A DNA stretch of 64,000 nucleotides, from assembly GCF_000422845.1 (NCBI RefSeq), contig NZ_KE383931.1, forward strand, positions 563,366 to 627,365, read 5' to 3'. Under the pieces are notes generated by a model that was not told where the DNA came from, did no database searches, and saw only the letters and a program-made list of their open reading frames with translations. Position numbers and translations under genes: made by a program. Every line of letters begins with the position of its first letter. The first letter of the stretch is position 1. Of this stretch, positions 45,162 to 53,256 are shown in pieces. Origin of the DNA: Oceanobacter kriegii DSM 6294 (lineage in GTDB: Bacteria; Pseudomonadota; Gammaproteobacteria; Pseudomonadales; Oceanobacteraceae).

Positions 45162-45189
45162 AGTATAGCCATTTTTTAGCTGAGAGCAA
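45162..45189 (-). promoter_or_regulatory. promoter candidate for the retron-like transcript
   Basis: On the minus strand TTGCTC (45189-45184), a 16-base spacer and TATACT (45167-45162) place a start near 45155, about 50 bases ahead of the candidate a1 arm. A 15-bp palindrome TTAGCTTTAAGCTAA (45197-45211) just upstream could be an operator for the XRE protein. A further perfect inverted repeat, CATCGCAACT/AGTTGCGATG, lies at 45255-45290. Confidence 0.5.
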
Positions 45190-45371
45190 ACATTTATTAG
45201 CTTTAAGCTAAGTGGAGGTGTTCTACAAGCAGTGAACATGTTAGTTCTATGCGACATCGCAACTGTATCGGGTACGTTTTAGTTGCGATGGTAGATTGTA
45301 AGCATATGATTTATAAGGTTTTTTCTTTGATGGTGCTATACCTATCTGGTCACTTCGCGTAGGAGAACGTC

Positions 45372-45530
45372 ATGAAACTCGAAATTGGACTCTGGGGCAT
45401 TGCGTTAACGGTCTTATCGTTGGAGATCAGGCTGTTCGTCGGTGATGTATACATCAAGATCCGTTTGCTACTGGAACTCTCTTGGAACTCTTCAGTTTTT
45501 TCTGCGAGCTGTTCTGGTCAACCTGTGTAA
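45372..45530 (+). CDS. possible 52-residue small protein
   Basis: ATG with AGGAG six bases upstream. The product begins MKLEIGLWGIALTVLSLEI, a likely membrane helix, and ends in a Ser/Cys-rich tail. It runs divergently from the retron operon, and its stop lies inside the IS-end-like sequence at 45525. It may be a truncated gene. No homologue is recognised. Confidence 0.35.
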   Translation: MKLEIGLWGIALTVLSLEIRLFVGDVYIKIRLLLELSWNSSVFSASCSGQPV

Positions 45531-45538
45531 CCCTCCCC
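45525..45538 (+). mobile_element. IS-end-like sequence
   Basis: TGTAACCCTCCCCA is identical to the first 14 bases of the IS at 55113. The sequence then diverges, so this is either a decayed IS end or a related element. It lies at the right edge of the retron-like module. Confidence 0.5.
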
Positions 45539-45674
45539 AGAACATCGCCACAAAAAATGGCGCTGCAGAACAAACCACAGCGACATTTTTATTAACCTAT
45601 CGTTCAGTAATTACCAAGCTTTCGTGGATGTCAGGCTTTGCAATTACTCTACTGCAAGAGCAGCTTGAAGAGCG

Positions 45675-46049
45675 TCAGGAATCTTCCAAATCCCGATAGC
45701 ACTCGGGCACAAACCGAGGTGTACAAATAGCCAGAAACACCAGGTCATCTTCGCCGTCGTTGCGAATCTGTTGCGGACAGTCGGCAGGTATCACCACCAC
45801 GTCCCCTGCTGCAAGACGTTTGGTTTCTCCAGCAATGGTGGCAATGCCACTGCCCGACTGGATCAGGTAACGTTCCGTGGTATCAATCAGCGAATGCAAC
45901 CGGGTTTGCACGCCCGGTTCTACTCGTGCGCGAGCAATCGAACACTCGCTGTCTGCCGGGTCGTTGAGGTATTCAAGGATGTGGCAGCCTTCAACGAAGA
46001 AATACTCATCTTCGGCAGCGGTGCTGAAATACTGCGGTGTGGTAAGCAT
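45675..46049 (-). CDS. cupin-domain protein
   Basis: A 124-residue single-domain cupin. The beta-barrel motifs are visible in HSLIDTTERYLIQSGSG at about 52-68 (motif 1, with only part of the usual His/Glu set) and GDVVVIPADCPQQIRN at about 82-97 (motif 2). Members bind small molecules or metal. The substrate is unknown. It is followed by the PnuC-like membrane gene upstream on the same strand with a gap of 620 bases between starts. Confidence 0.8.
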   Translation of the reverse strand: MLTTPQYFSTAAEDEYFFVEGCHILEYLNDPADSECSIARARVEPGVQTRLHSLIDTTERYLIQSGSGIATIAGETKRLAAGDVVVIPADCPQQIRNDGEDDLVFLAICTPRFVPECYRDLEDS

Positions 46050-46076
46050 CCTTTACGCTCCAGAAACGTTGAATAA

Positions 46077-46670
46077 TCAGCCACCAGCGGCCTGACGGCG
46101 AGCGTTGTTGCGCGCCACCATAAAACCGTACATCACGAAGCTGAGCGACATCATTTGCTGGATAGCCAGGATGTATTTGTCTTGCAGCAGGGTCAGGCTG
46201 CCCATGGAAATATTCATCAGGGCAAAGAACAACCAGCCGTACATGCTGCCCTTTGCCATGTAGTAACTGCCCAGCAAGAAGCCGATCGTCACGCCGAACT
46301 CCAATACCTGAGACAGTGCACTGATGCCACCGTATTCATACAAGCTGTAGCCAATGCCCAGCGCCAACATGCTGTAGGTAAAGGCTTCAATGGACCGGTT
46401 CAGCAAACGGTTGGTCGATGGCTGGCCTTTGATCACGTTGTACAAACCCAGCATCATGGCCGGAATACCGCCTGCTTCAATGGCAGCAGCCATCCAGTTG
46501 CTTTTGGCAACCATGATGATTACCCAAGGCGGCACGCCCAGAATGTAAATAGCCCAACCGACGATTTTCAGCTTGCGCTTCCATTCTTCATCGCGGGACT
46601 CAGCAATGGCAAACAGCACCTTGTTGGACAGATAAAACGATGCTGCCCATACCTGTAAAAACAAATCCAT
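46077..46670 (-). CDS. PnuC-like multi-pass membrane protein
   Basis: A 197-residue inner-membrane protein with about seven helices. The start at 46670 is chosen because the longer frame has no membrane or ribosome-site support. The C-terminal run YGWLFFALMNISMGSLTLLQ followed by YILAIQQMMSL and a basic end resembles the last helices of PnuC, the facilitator of nicotinamide riboside uptake. Similarity is weak by eye, so the family call is tentative. No NAD genes lie next to it. Confidence 0.6.
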   Translation of the reverse strand: MDLFLQVWAASFYLSNKVLFAIAESRDEEWKRKLKIVGWAIYILGVPPWVIIMVAKSNWMAAAIEAGGIPAMMLGLYNVIKGQPSTNRLLNRSIEAFTYSMLALGIGYSLYEYGGISALSQVLEFGVTIGFLLGSYYMAKGSMYGWLFFALMNISMGSLTLLQDKYILAIQQMMSLSFVMYGFMVARNNARRQAAGG

Positions 46671-46938
46671 AGCCCAGACCCTTGTCCTTGTATAAAAACC
46701 GAAGCATCCCTGCGCCCTTGGGCCATGGCAATGCCAATTCACGACGACCATCGACGACTGAGCAGAAACTGATCGCCAGTCCCGTAGAAAGCACCCCAGC
46801 GCCTGACAAAGAGGCCCAAACCTAGGCTTAAACCGGTCTTAAGCGTGCGACATCCCGTCACACGGCAACTCCAATGCCCCTTGCTAAGCTCCGCCGCCGA
46901 ACAACAATCACTCAGGGATCGCTGTCAGGAACCCCAGC

Positions 46939-49107
46939 ATGACGCAGATATCAAACACTTCGCTCCACACCCTTGAAGCGGCTTGCCAGTCAAACGCCAA
47001 GCCAAGCACTAAACCAAACGCCAAGTTATTGCCCAAAACAGTGGCAACCGCCATGAAATCCATCGCCGGCATTACCGTGTTCAGCATGGCGGTCAACCAT
47101 CAGGCCATTGCCGACAACGCTGCCGAACAAGGCACCCTGCTTGCGGTGCAAGACACCATCGTGGTCACCGGCACTCAGACACAAGACCCGCTGTATTTGA
47201 TCACCGACCCCAAGGCCCCTCGTCAGCCTTTGCCGGCTGCGGATGGCGCTGACCTGCTGAAAAACATTCCGGGATTCAGCGTGGTGCGCAAAGGCGGTAG
47301 CGACGGCGATCCGGTGTTACGCGGCATGGCCGCATCACGGCTTGGCATCGTCCTGGACGGTGAACAAATTCTGGGCGGCTGTGGCATGCGCATGGACCCA
47401 CCAACGGCGTATGTATTTCCGGAATCCTATGATCAGGTAACCATCATCAAGGGACCCCAGTCGGTCAAAAATGGCCCAGGCACCAGTGCGGGTGTGGTGC
47501 GATTTGAACGCAAGGACCCGGTTTTTGAAGAAGCGGATATCAGCGGTGACGCCAGCTTGCTGTACGCCAGCGCCGACCGTAATGACCAGATGGCACATCT
47601 GCTGGCAGGCAACCAGACAGGTTACCTGAAGCTCAATGGCACCCGAGCGGACGCCAATAACTACACTGACGGCAACGGTAACGAAGTGCATTCTGCCTAT
47701 ACTCGCTGGAGCACCGACGCCACCCTGGGCCTGACCCCCACAGCCGCAACACGCCTGGAAGTCAGCCTTGGCACCAGCGACGGTGAAGCACGCTACGCCG
47801 ACCGCTCGATGGACGGCGCTCAGTTCAAACGCAACAACGCCGGTGTGCGTTGGGTTCAGCAACTGAATGGCAGCAGCGACAGTCTGATCAGCGCACAGCA
47901 ACTGGAAGCCCGCTTTTACCGCAATCGCATCGACCACGTGATGGACAACTACAGCTTGCGCAATAACACAGGGATGACCATGGTCAGCAACCCCGACCGG
48001 GATTCCAAAGGCGCTGCACTGGTGCTGTCCAACGACCTGAATCTGGCGCAATTACCAGCTGGCGAATTGGAAGTTGGCCTCGATTGGCAGGCCAACAATC
48101 ACCGTAATCGAACGGCGATGGGCATGATGGGAATGGCCCCGGCCTATAAAAACCTCAGCCGCGTGGACGACATGCGCTTTACCAGCACCGGCCTATACGC
48201 CGAACTGGATCAGCCGCTGGCCAACTTCAACAGCCTGCATCTGGGCCTGCGTTTGAACAAGGACTACGCCCGCGACCTGCGCTCTGGCGTCGAGACCGCA
48301 GGCAACAGTGACCAGCAAACTCTCAAGAGCATGTTTGTGCGATATGAACAGAACATGCGCGGCACCCATCGCTGGTATCTGGGCCTTGGCCACAGCGAAC
48401 GCGCCGCCGATTACTGGGAACGCACCAAAAAACCGGCCGCCACCAGCATGATGATGAGCGGCAGCGCCAGTACGTTCGAGTTGTCGCCCGAAGCCACCAC
48501 CCAGATTGACATGGGCATGATTCACACCAGCGGCTACGCCAAAGGCAGCCTGTCGGTGTTCTACGCCCACCACAACAACTACATTCTGGTTGAGCAACTG
48601 CCAGACGTCAGCGGCTTTGCCTCCAACGCCCGCAACGTCACCGCGCGCAGCTGGGGCGCAGAAGCCGATGCAACGATTAACCTGGGTGAGCAATGGAAAA
48701 CCAACGCCTCATTAGCGTGGGTTCGCGGCCACAATCTCACCGACCATCAGCCGCTGGGACAAATGCCGCCACTGGAAGCCAAACTGGGACTCACCTGGCA
48801 GACAGACAGCTGGGAAGCCGGAGCCTTATGGCGTGGCGTCGCTGCACAAAATCGCGTTGCCGAAGGCACCGGCACCGTGGTTGGACAGGACATCGGCCGC
48901 AGCCCGGCCTTCCAGGTAACGTCCCTGCATCTGGCTTATAAAGTCAGCAGCGACCTGCGCATCAGCAGCGGTATCGACAACCTGTTCGACAAAGCCTACG
49001 CCGAGCATATTTCACGCTCGGGGGCCGCCATTGCCGGCTATGAGAACGACACCCGTGTTAATGAACCGGGTCGGACTTTTTGGTTGAAAGGTCAATATAG
49101 CTTCTGA
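46939..49107 (+). CDS. TonB-dependent copper receptor (OprC/NosA type)
   Basis: A 722-residue outer-membrane receptor. A long signal region ends near residue 58 (NHQAIA). A TonB box-like DTIVVTG follows, then a plug domain with KNIPGFSVVRKGG and GGCGMRMDPPTAYVFPESY, the hallmark of the copper receptor subfamily. Met-rich segments (MGMMGMAP and SMMMSGSAS) offer Cu(I) ligands. The 22-stranded barrel ends in a terminal Phe. It should import copper with TonB-ExbBD energy; these are not in the window. Confidence 0.92.
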   Translation: MTQISNTSLHTLEAACQSNAKPSTKPNAKLLPKTVATAMKSIAGITVFSMAVNHQAIADNAAEQGTLLAVQDTIVVTGTQTQDPLYLITDPKAPRQPLPAADGADLLKNIPGFSVVRKGGSDGDPVLRGMAASRLGIVLDGEQILGGCGMRMDPPTAYVFPESYDQVTIIKGPQSVKNGPGTSAGVVRFERKDPVFEEADISGDASLLYASADRNDQMAHLLAGNQTGYLKLNGTRADANNYTDGNGNEVHSAYTRWSTDATLGLTPTAATRLEVSLGTSDGEARYADRSMDGAQFKRNNAGVRWVQQLNGSSDSLISAQQLEARFYRNRIDHVMDNYSLRNNTGMTMVSNPDRDSKGAALVLSNDLNLAQLPAGELEVGLDWQANNHRNRTAMGMMGMAPAYKNLSRVDDMRFTSTGLYAELDQPLANFNSLHLGLRLNKDYARDLRSGVETAGNSDQQTLKSMFVRYEQNMRGTHRWYLGLGHSERAADYWERTKKPAATSMMMSGSASTFELSPEATTQIDMGMIHTSGYAKGSLSVFYAHHNNYILVEQLPDVSGFASNARNVTARSWGAEADATINLGEQWKTNASLAWVRGHNLTDHQPLGQMPPLEAKLGLTWQTDSWEAGALWRGVAAQNRVAEGTGTVVGQDIGRSPAFQVTSLHLAYKVSSDLRISSGIDNLFDKAYAEHISRSGAAIAGYENDTRVNEPGRTFWLKGQYSF

Positions 49108-49290
49108 TACCTGGGTTATTGATAGGGGCATTGAGAGGGACATTGAAAGGGGGACAGGAACGCAGATTCAGACCGGCCGCCATCATGGATTACACTGGCT
49201 GCCTGAATCTGCACCCGAGTATGATTCGCCCAAGGCCCAAAGCTGACAAGACCCAAAACCTGATAAGACGCGAAGTGAGTGAGACCCGAT

Positions 49291-49719
49291 ATGACAGCGG
49301 ATAAACGTGAATACGGCGATGGCGACGCCACGTATCAGGCAGCAGGACAGCTGCCAGGGCTGACCCAGCTATGCGATCGTTTTTATCAGATCATGGACAC
49401 CTTGCCGGAAGCGGCCAGCCTGCGTGCCATGCACCCTGCCGACCTGACGGAATCCAGCCGCAAGCTGGCGTTTTTCCTGAGCGGCTGGACTGGCGGGCCA
49501 AAGCTGTATCGGGAGCACTACGGTCCGATCAGCATTCCACAAGCCCACGCGCATTTGCCCGCCGACTTACACAGCACCCGCGCCTGGCTTACCTGTATGG
49601 ACCAGGCACTGCAGCAGTTGGACTACCCGAATGATTTTCGTGAATACCTGATTCGTGAGCTCAGCCGTCCAGCACAGCGGGTATTGCAGGTATGTCAGCA
49701 TCGCATGGCGAATAGCTGA
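49291..49719 (+). CDS. group II truncated haemoglobin
   Basis: A 142-residue globin of the trHb2 class. CDRFYQIMDTLPEA, then FFLSGWTGGPKLYREHYG at about 64-81 and LPADLHSTRAWLTCMDQAL at about 92-110 match the family. The proximal His is probably the H of DLHSTRAW and the conserved Trp is in RAWLTCM. trHb2 proteins bind oxygen or NO and often accompany oxidative stress functions. The start at 49291 is preferred over a GTG at 49279. It is convergent with the glutaminase gene. Confidence 0.9.
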   Translation: MTADKREYGDGDATYQAAGQLPGLTQLCDRFYQIMDTLPEAASLRAMHPADLTESSRKLAFFLSGWTGGPKLYREHYGPISIPQAHAHLPADLHSTRAWLTCMDQALQQLDYPNDFREYLIRELSRPAQRVLQVCQHRMANS

Positions 49720-49720
49720 T

Positions 49721-50647
49721 TCAGGCGAATACAGACCAACCGGTTTTCTGCACCAGCCGCTCCAGCGCGGCGGTGCCCAGCTTGCTGTTACCTACCTCAT
49801 CCAGCCCCGGCGACCACACCGCAATCGATGCCTTGCCCGGTGCAACGGCCAGAATGCCACCACCAACACCACTCTTGCCCGGCAAGCCAACCCGAAAAGC
49901 AAACTCCCCGGAGCCATCGTAGTGGCCACACATCAGCATCAGGGAATTGATGCGTCGGGCACGGTTGGAAGAAATCACCCGAACACCCGTTACCGGGTTG
50001 CGACCATCCCCTGCCAGAAATAACCCGGACTGCGCCAACTGACGGCAGTTCATGGCAATGGCACAGTGATGAAAATAGGTACCCAGCACGTAATCGACCG
50101 GCTGTTTGACGATGCCGTAGGCTTTCATAAAGTGCGCCAGAGCGCGGTTTCGCTCACCGGTATCCAGCTCCGACTGAGCGACCTTGCTGTCGAAACAAAT
50201 CGATTCATCATCGGCAATAAAGCGCACAAAGCTTAGAATTTCGGCAAGCGCTTCCTTGGGCAGGCGCTTCATCAGAATGGCGTCAGCAATGGCAATGGCA
50301 CCGGCGTTGATGAAAGGGTTTCGCGGCTTGCCGTGTTCGTGCTCCAACTGCACGATGGAATTGAACGGATCGCCCGATGGCTCGCGGCCAACCCATTTCC
50401 ACACGCCGTCGCCCAGGTGGCCGAGCGCCACCGTCAGGCTGAACACCTTGGAGATACTCTGAATGGAAAACAGCTGCTCACTATCGCCCGTACTGAACAC
50501 CTGTCCGTCGGTCGTCGCCACACAGATGCCAAACTGATTGGGGTCGACTCCGGCCAGCTCAGGAATATAGTCCGCCACGTTGCCGCGGTCGTCGCTTTTG
50601 CCAATGGTGGCGACAATGTCGTCCAGAATGTCTTGCAAGGCCTTCAC
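49721..50647 (-). CDS. glsA: glutaminase
   Basis: A 308-residue serine-dependent glutaminase of the beta-lactamase-like fold, converting glutamine to glutamate and ammonia. [12 protein letters not shown] at about 80-91 carries the catalytic Ser-x-x-Lys, and [10 protein letters not shown] and [18 protein letters not shown] are family motifs. [18 protein letters not shown] near the C-terminus is also standard. Full length with no odd features. Confidence 0.95.
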   Translation of the reverse strand: MKALQDILDDIVATIGKSDDRGNVADYIPELAGVDPNQFGICVATTDGQVFSTGDSEQLFSIQSISKVFSLTVALGHLGDGVWKWVGREPSGDPFNSIVQLEHEHGKPRNPFINAGAIAIADAILMKRLPKEALAEILSFVRFIADDESICFDSKVAQSELDTGERNRALAHFMKAYGIVKQPVDYVLGTYFHHCAIAMNCRQLAQSGLFLAGDGRNPVTGVRVISSNRARRINSLMLMCGHYDGSGEFAFRVGLPGKSGVGGGILAVAPGKASIAVWSPGLDEVGNSKLGTAALERLVQKTGWSVFA

Positions 50648-50757
50648 CTCGATCGTCTGTTCAGGTCGCGATAATACAACAGGGAAGAGACGCCGGAAGA
50701 GCAGATATTAGAGGGTTACTGGGCCTGATTCTAAACACGGGATTCTGAACACAAAAT

Positions 50758-51255
50758 TCAGGGCATTCGGCGGGACTGCCAGTAGTGCTGCTGCCAATAG
50801 GGCTCATCAAGGTTGGAAATCGTGACACCGGCAGTGGTAGAGGCATGGAGGAAATCGCCATCCTGCAAATACATACCGACGTGGCGGGTATCAAACCCGG
50901 TTTTGAAAAACACCAGATCACCGGGCTGTAAATCCACTCGATTAACCGCCCGGCCAAACTGGCTTTGCAACAAGGTGGTTCTGGGCACCCAACTGCCCAG
51001 TACACGGGTGTAGGTAAGCTGCACAAACCCCGAGCAGTCGACGCCACTGCGAGACTGCCCGCCCCACTGATAACGGGTGCCGCGCCAGTCATCGTACTGC
51101 TGATACAGTTTGTCGCGCACATCAACGCCGTCCACCAGATCCATAATATCCAGTGGTTGCGACGATGCCTTTGGTGCTGAACTGCTGCACCCCGACAGCC
51201 AGCCGGAACACACCGCCACAACAGCCAATACGGTGGTCAGATACCCGATTCTCAT
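50758..51255 (-). CDS. NlpC/P60-family peptidoglycan endopeptidase lipoprotein
   Basis: A 165-residue lipoprotein (lipobox LSGC, Cys23) with an NlpC/P60 papain-like domain at about 50-160. Cys74 (GVDCSGF), His125 (TRHVGMYL) and His137 (DFLHAST) form the catalytic set. Such enzymes cut peptide stems in peptidoglycan, usually between D-Glu and the diamino acid; Spr/MepS is a relative. The start at 51255 has GGAGG seven bases upstream. Monocistronic. Confidence 0.92.
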   Translation of the reverse strand: MRIGYLTTVLAVVAVCSGWLSGCSSSAPKASSQPLDIMDLVDGVDVRDKLYQQYDDWRGTRYQWGGQSRSGVDCSGFVQLTYTRVLGSWVPRTTLLQSQFGRAVNRVDLQPGDLVFFKTGFDTRHVGMYLQDGDFLHASTTAGVTISNLDEPYWQQHYWQSRRMP

Positions 51256-51496
51256 ACTCTTCCTCCCAATCAACGTATTGTGACAAGCCAAAGCGGGAGG
51301 TTCGAGCAGGTTTACACTTACATGGGCGAACACCCATCTTCCTTCAGCAGCTCGGAATGCTTGAGGTAACCACGTAACCGGATGTAACTGCTTCAGGATT
51401 GCTTCGTTAGCGTTTGTTAATCTGTTTTTAATGTTCAGTTCAGGTTCTTTTCAGAGCGGTTAGCTACCTTGACGTCTTCTTAACAGAGGACTCAAC

Positions 51497-52357
51497 ATGA
51501 ACACCAAGCACATCGCGTTTCTTGCACCGGCCGTATTGCTGACTGCCGTTTCCATGTCCACTCAGGCTGGTTCCTCCAAAGACGTTGCCGACAGTGTGAT
51601 TGCCGAGCAGCGCGCCAACCTGGCCACCAACACCGAAGGCAAAGGCTTTGGTCCACAGTCTCCGCGTGACATCGACACTCTGGCTGGCAACAACAAGATC
51701 ATCTTCTCTGAAGCGCCATCCCACACTCAAATGAACCTGTGTAACATCCACTTCCACAGTGGCGCTGAGCACAAGGGCGGCGAATTCACGACTTATCAGG
51801 GTAACGGCGATGGCAAAGGCCACGGCACCGGTTTCCTGTACGACGGCAAGCTGACCAAATCCCAGCTGAAGCCATACAAAGGCAACGTATGTGGCGACAA
51901 GGGTCACGGCCTGAAAGTGGGCGAAACACTGGAAGTACACTTTGTACACTCCACCGCTCCGGTAAAACCGGGTCCAACTCTGGGTTCTTGTCTGGCTGAC
52001 AGCATCGGCAACCCACAGCTGCGCGTAGAAACCCAGGTGATCGTTCTGGCTAACGACAGCAAAGCCATCGACTTCACCAAGATGACTCAAATCGCAGAAG
52101 TGAACGGCTACCACCAGGCGCCAAACATCCCAACCAACATGGGTGCACCGGTTCAGTACGAAGGCTCCACCACTGGTCCTAAATACAACGAAGGCGGTTC
52201 CCCATTCCAGGTTAGCTGGAGCGTTCGCCCGAAAGTTGCCGTGGTAGACATCGCCTCTGTTGACGAATGGTGTGACAGCAACGTCTTCAAGGAAGACCAC
52301 GCTCACGGCGTTCGTAACCTGGTAATCAACCCGGATCTGCTGTCTAAAATCGACTGA
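51497..52357 (+). CDS. secreted delta-class carbonic anhydrase
   Basis: A 286-residue protein with a clear Sec signal peptide (cleavage after STQA, residue 24). Residues 79-92 include CNIHFHSGAEH with His85, His87 and His92, and GETLEVHFVHS supplies His148 and His151, so three zinc ligands are available. Cys82 and Cys132 may form a disulfide. The pattern fits the delta carbonic anhydrase (CA_like) family first known from diatoms. It should hydrate CO2 in the periplasm or outside. A strong terminator follows and the codon use is that of a well-expressed gene. Confidence 0.82.
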   Translation: MNTKHIAFLAPAVLLTAVSMSTQAGSSKDVADSVIAEQRANLATNTEGKGFGPQSPRDIDTLAGNNKIIFSEAPSHTQMNLCNIHFHSGAEHKGGEFTTYQGNGDGKGHGTGFLYDGKLTKSQLKPYKGNVCGDKGHGLKVGETLEVHFVHSTAPVKPGPTLGSCLADSIGNPQLRVETQVIVLANDSKAIDFTKMTQIAEVNGYHQAPNIPTNMGAPVQYEGSTTGPKYNEGGSPFQVSWSVRPKVAVVDIASVDEWCDSNVFKEDHAHGVRNLVINPDLLSKID

Positions 52358-52366
52358 TAGCGTATA

Positions 52367-52391
52367 GGGTGTGCACCGCACACCCTTTTTT
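52367..52391 (+). terminator. intrinsic terminator of the carbonic anhydrase gene
   Basis: GGGTGTGC-ACC-GCACACCC followed by six T, nine bases after the stop. A partial copy without the T run (GGTGTGCACCGCGCACC) recurs near 52519. Confidence 0.92.
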
Positions 52392-52407
52392 GTTTATTGG
52401 AAGGTTA

Positions 52408-52487
52408 AATCGCAGGCAAGCCAGCTCCTACGGGTAACACGGCTACAAGGCCTGATTTGTGGGAGTAAACTTGCTCGCGATTCGCGG
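52408..52487. repeat. REP-like sequence doublet
   Basis: 52408-52431, read on the minus strand, is GTAGGAGCTGGCTTGCCTGC plus GATT, the core of Pseudomonas REP elements. 52459-52487 on the plus strand is a variant starting GTGGGAGTAAACTTGCTCGC. The pair is in opposite orientation, as in REP doublets mobilised by RAYT transposases. A weaker GTAGGAGTG match lies at 54966. Confidence 0.65.
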
Positions 52488-52566
52488 TTACAACCGATTC
52501 TGCAAGCAGCCCAATGTAGGGTGTGCACCGCGCACCTTTCCCCTTCCCAATACTCCCCGCCAACGC

Positions 52567-53256
52567 TTAATGCGCTGTGTGCAACAACCGGTAACCACTG
52601 CCGCGAAGGGTTTCAATTTTCAAATCATCGGTCTGCGCCAATCGCTGACGCAAGCGGCTGATGTACACATCCACAATGTTGGTTTGCGGGTCCCGCACCG
52701 ACTGCCATACCCGGCTCAAAATCCGTTCCCGGGTCAGCACCTTGCCGGCGTTTTCCAACAAATATTGCAACAAGTCGAATTCCAGCTTGGTCAGCTGCAT
52801 TTCTTCATCCTGCAACCGGGCAATACGCTCGTCCAGATCCAAAACCAGCTCGCCACAGCCACAATCCAGCGTGCGGGTTTCCACCACATGAGCCACCACA
52901 GGCCGCCGCCCCAGCACTTCTATGCGAGCCAGCAATTCATCAAAATCGAACGGCTTACACAGGTAGTCATCGGCACCTTCGCGCAAGCCTTCTACCCGGT
53001 CTGACACATCGTCCCGTGCAGTTAACAGCAGCACCATAGGCGGTACTGGCAGTCGCTTGATATGGCTCAACAGGCTGACGCTGTCTTCATTGCCAAACAT
53101 ACGGTCGAGCACGGCGACTTGCGGCTGCTCTTGCTCAATGGTGGTCAACAACTTCAACACCGACGACTCACTCACCACTTCAAAGCCTTCCGCCCGCAAA
53201 CCGCGCTCCAGAAAATTCAGCAGCGGTACTTCGTCATCAGCAATCAGAATTTTCAT
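52567..53256 (-). CDS. OmpR-family response regulator
   Basis: A 229-residue two-component regulator. The receiver domain has Asp7-Asp8, the phosphoacceptor Asp51, Thr79 and Lys101. The OmpR/PhoB winged helix occupies about 128-225 (LTKLEFDLLQYLLENAGKVLTRERIL). The ATG overlaps the kinase stop by one base, so the two are translationally coupled. Target genes are unknown; the carbonic anhydrase gene is adjacent but convergent. Confidence 0.93.
   Translation of the reverse strand: MKILIADDEVPLLNFLERGLRAEGFEVVSESSVLKLLTTIEQEQPQVAVLDRMFGNEDSVSLLSHIKRLPVPPMVLLLTARDDVSDRVEGLREGADDYLCKPFDFDELLARIEVLGRRPVVAHVVETRTLDCGCGELVLDLDERIARLQDEEMQLTKLEFDLLQYLLENAGKVLTRERILSRVWQSVRDPQTNIVDVYISRLRQRLAQTDDLKIETLRGSGYRLLHTAH

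Noticed and set aside
45442-45699. 85-codon plus-strand ORF near the cupin gene
   Set aside because: It runs through the IS-end-like sequence and across the cupin stop, has no ribosome site and no protein-like pattern.
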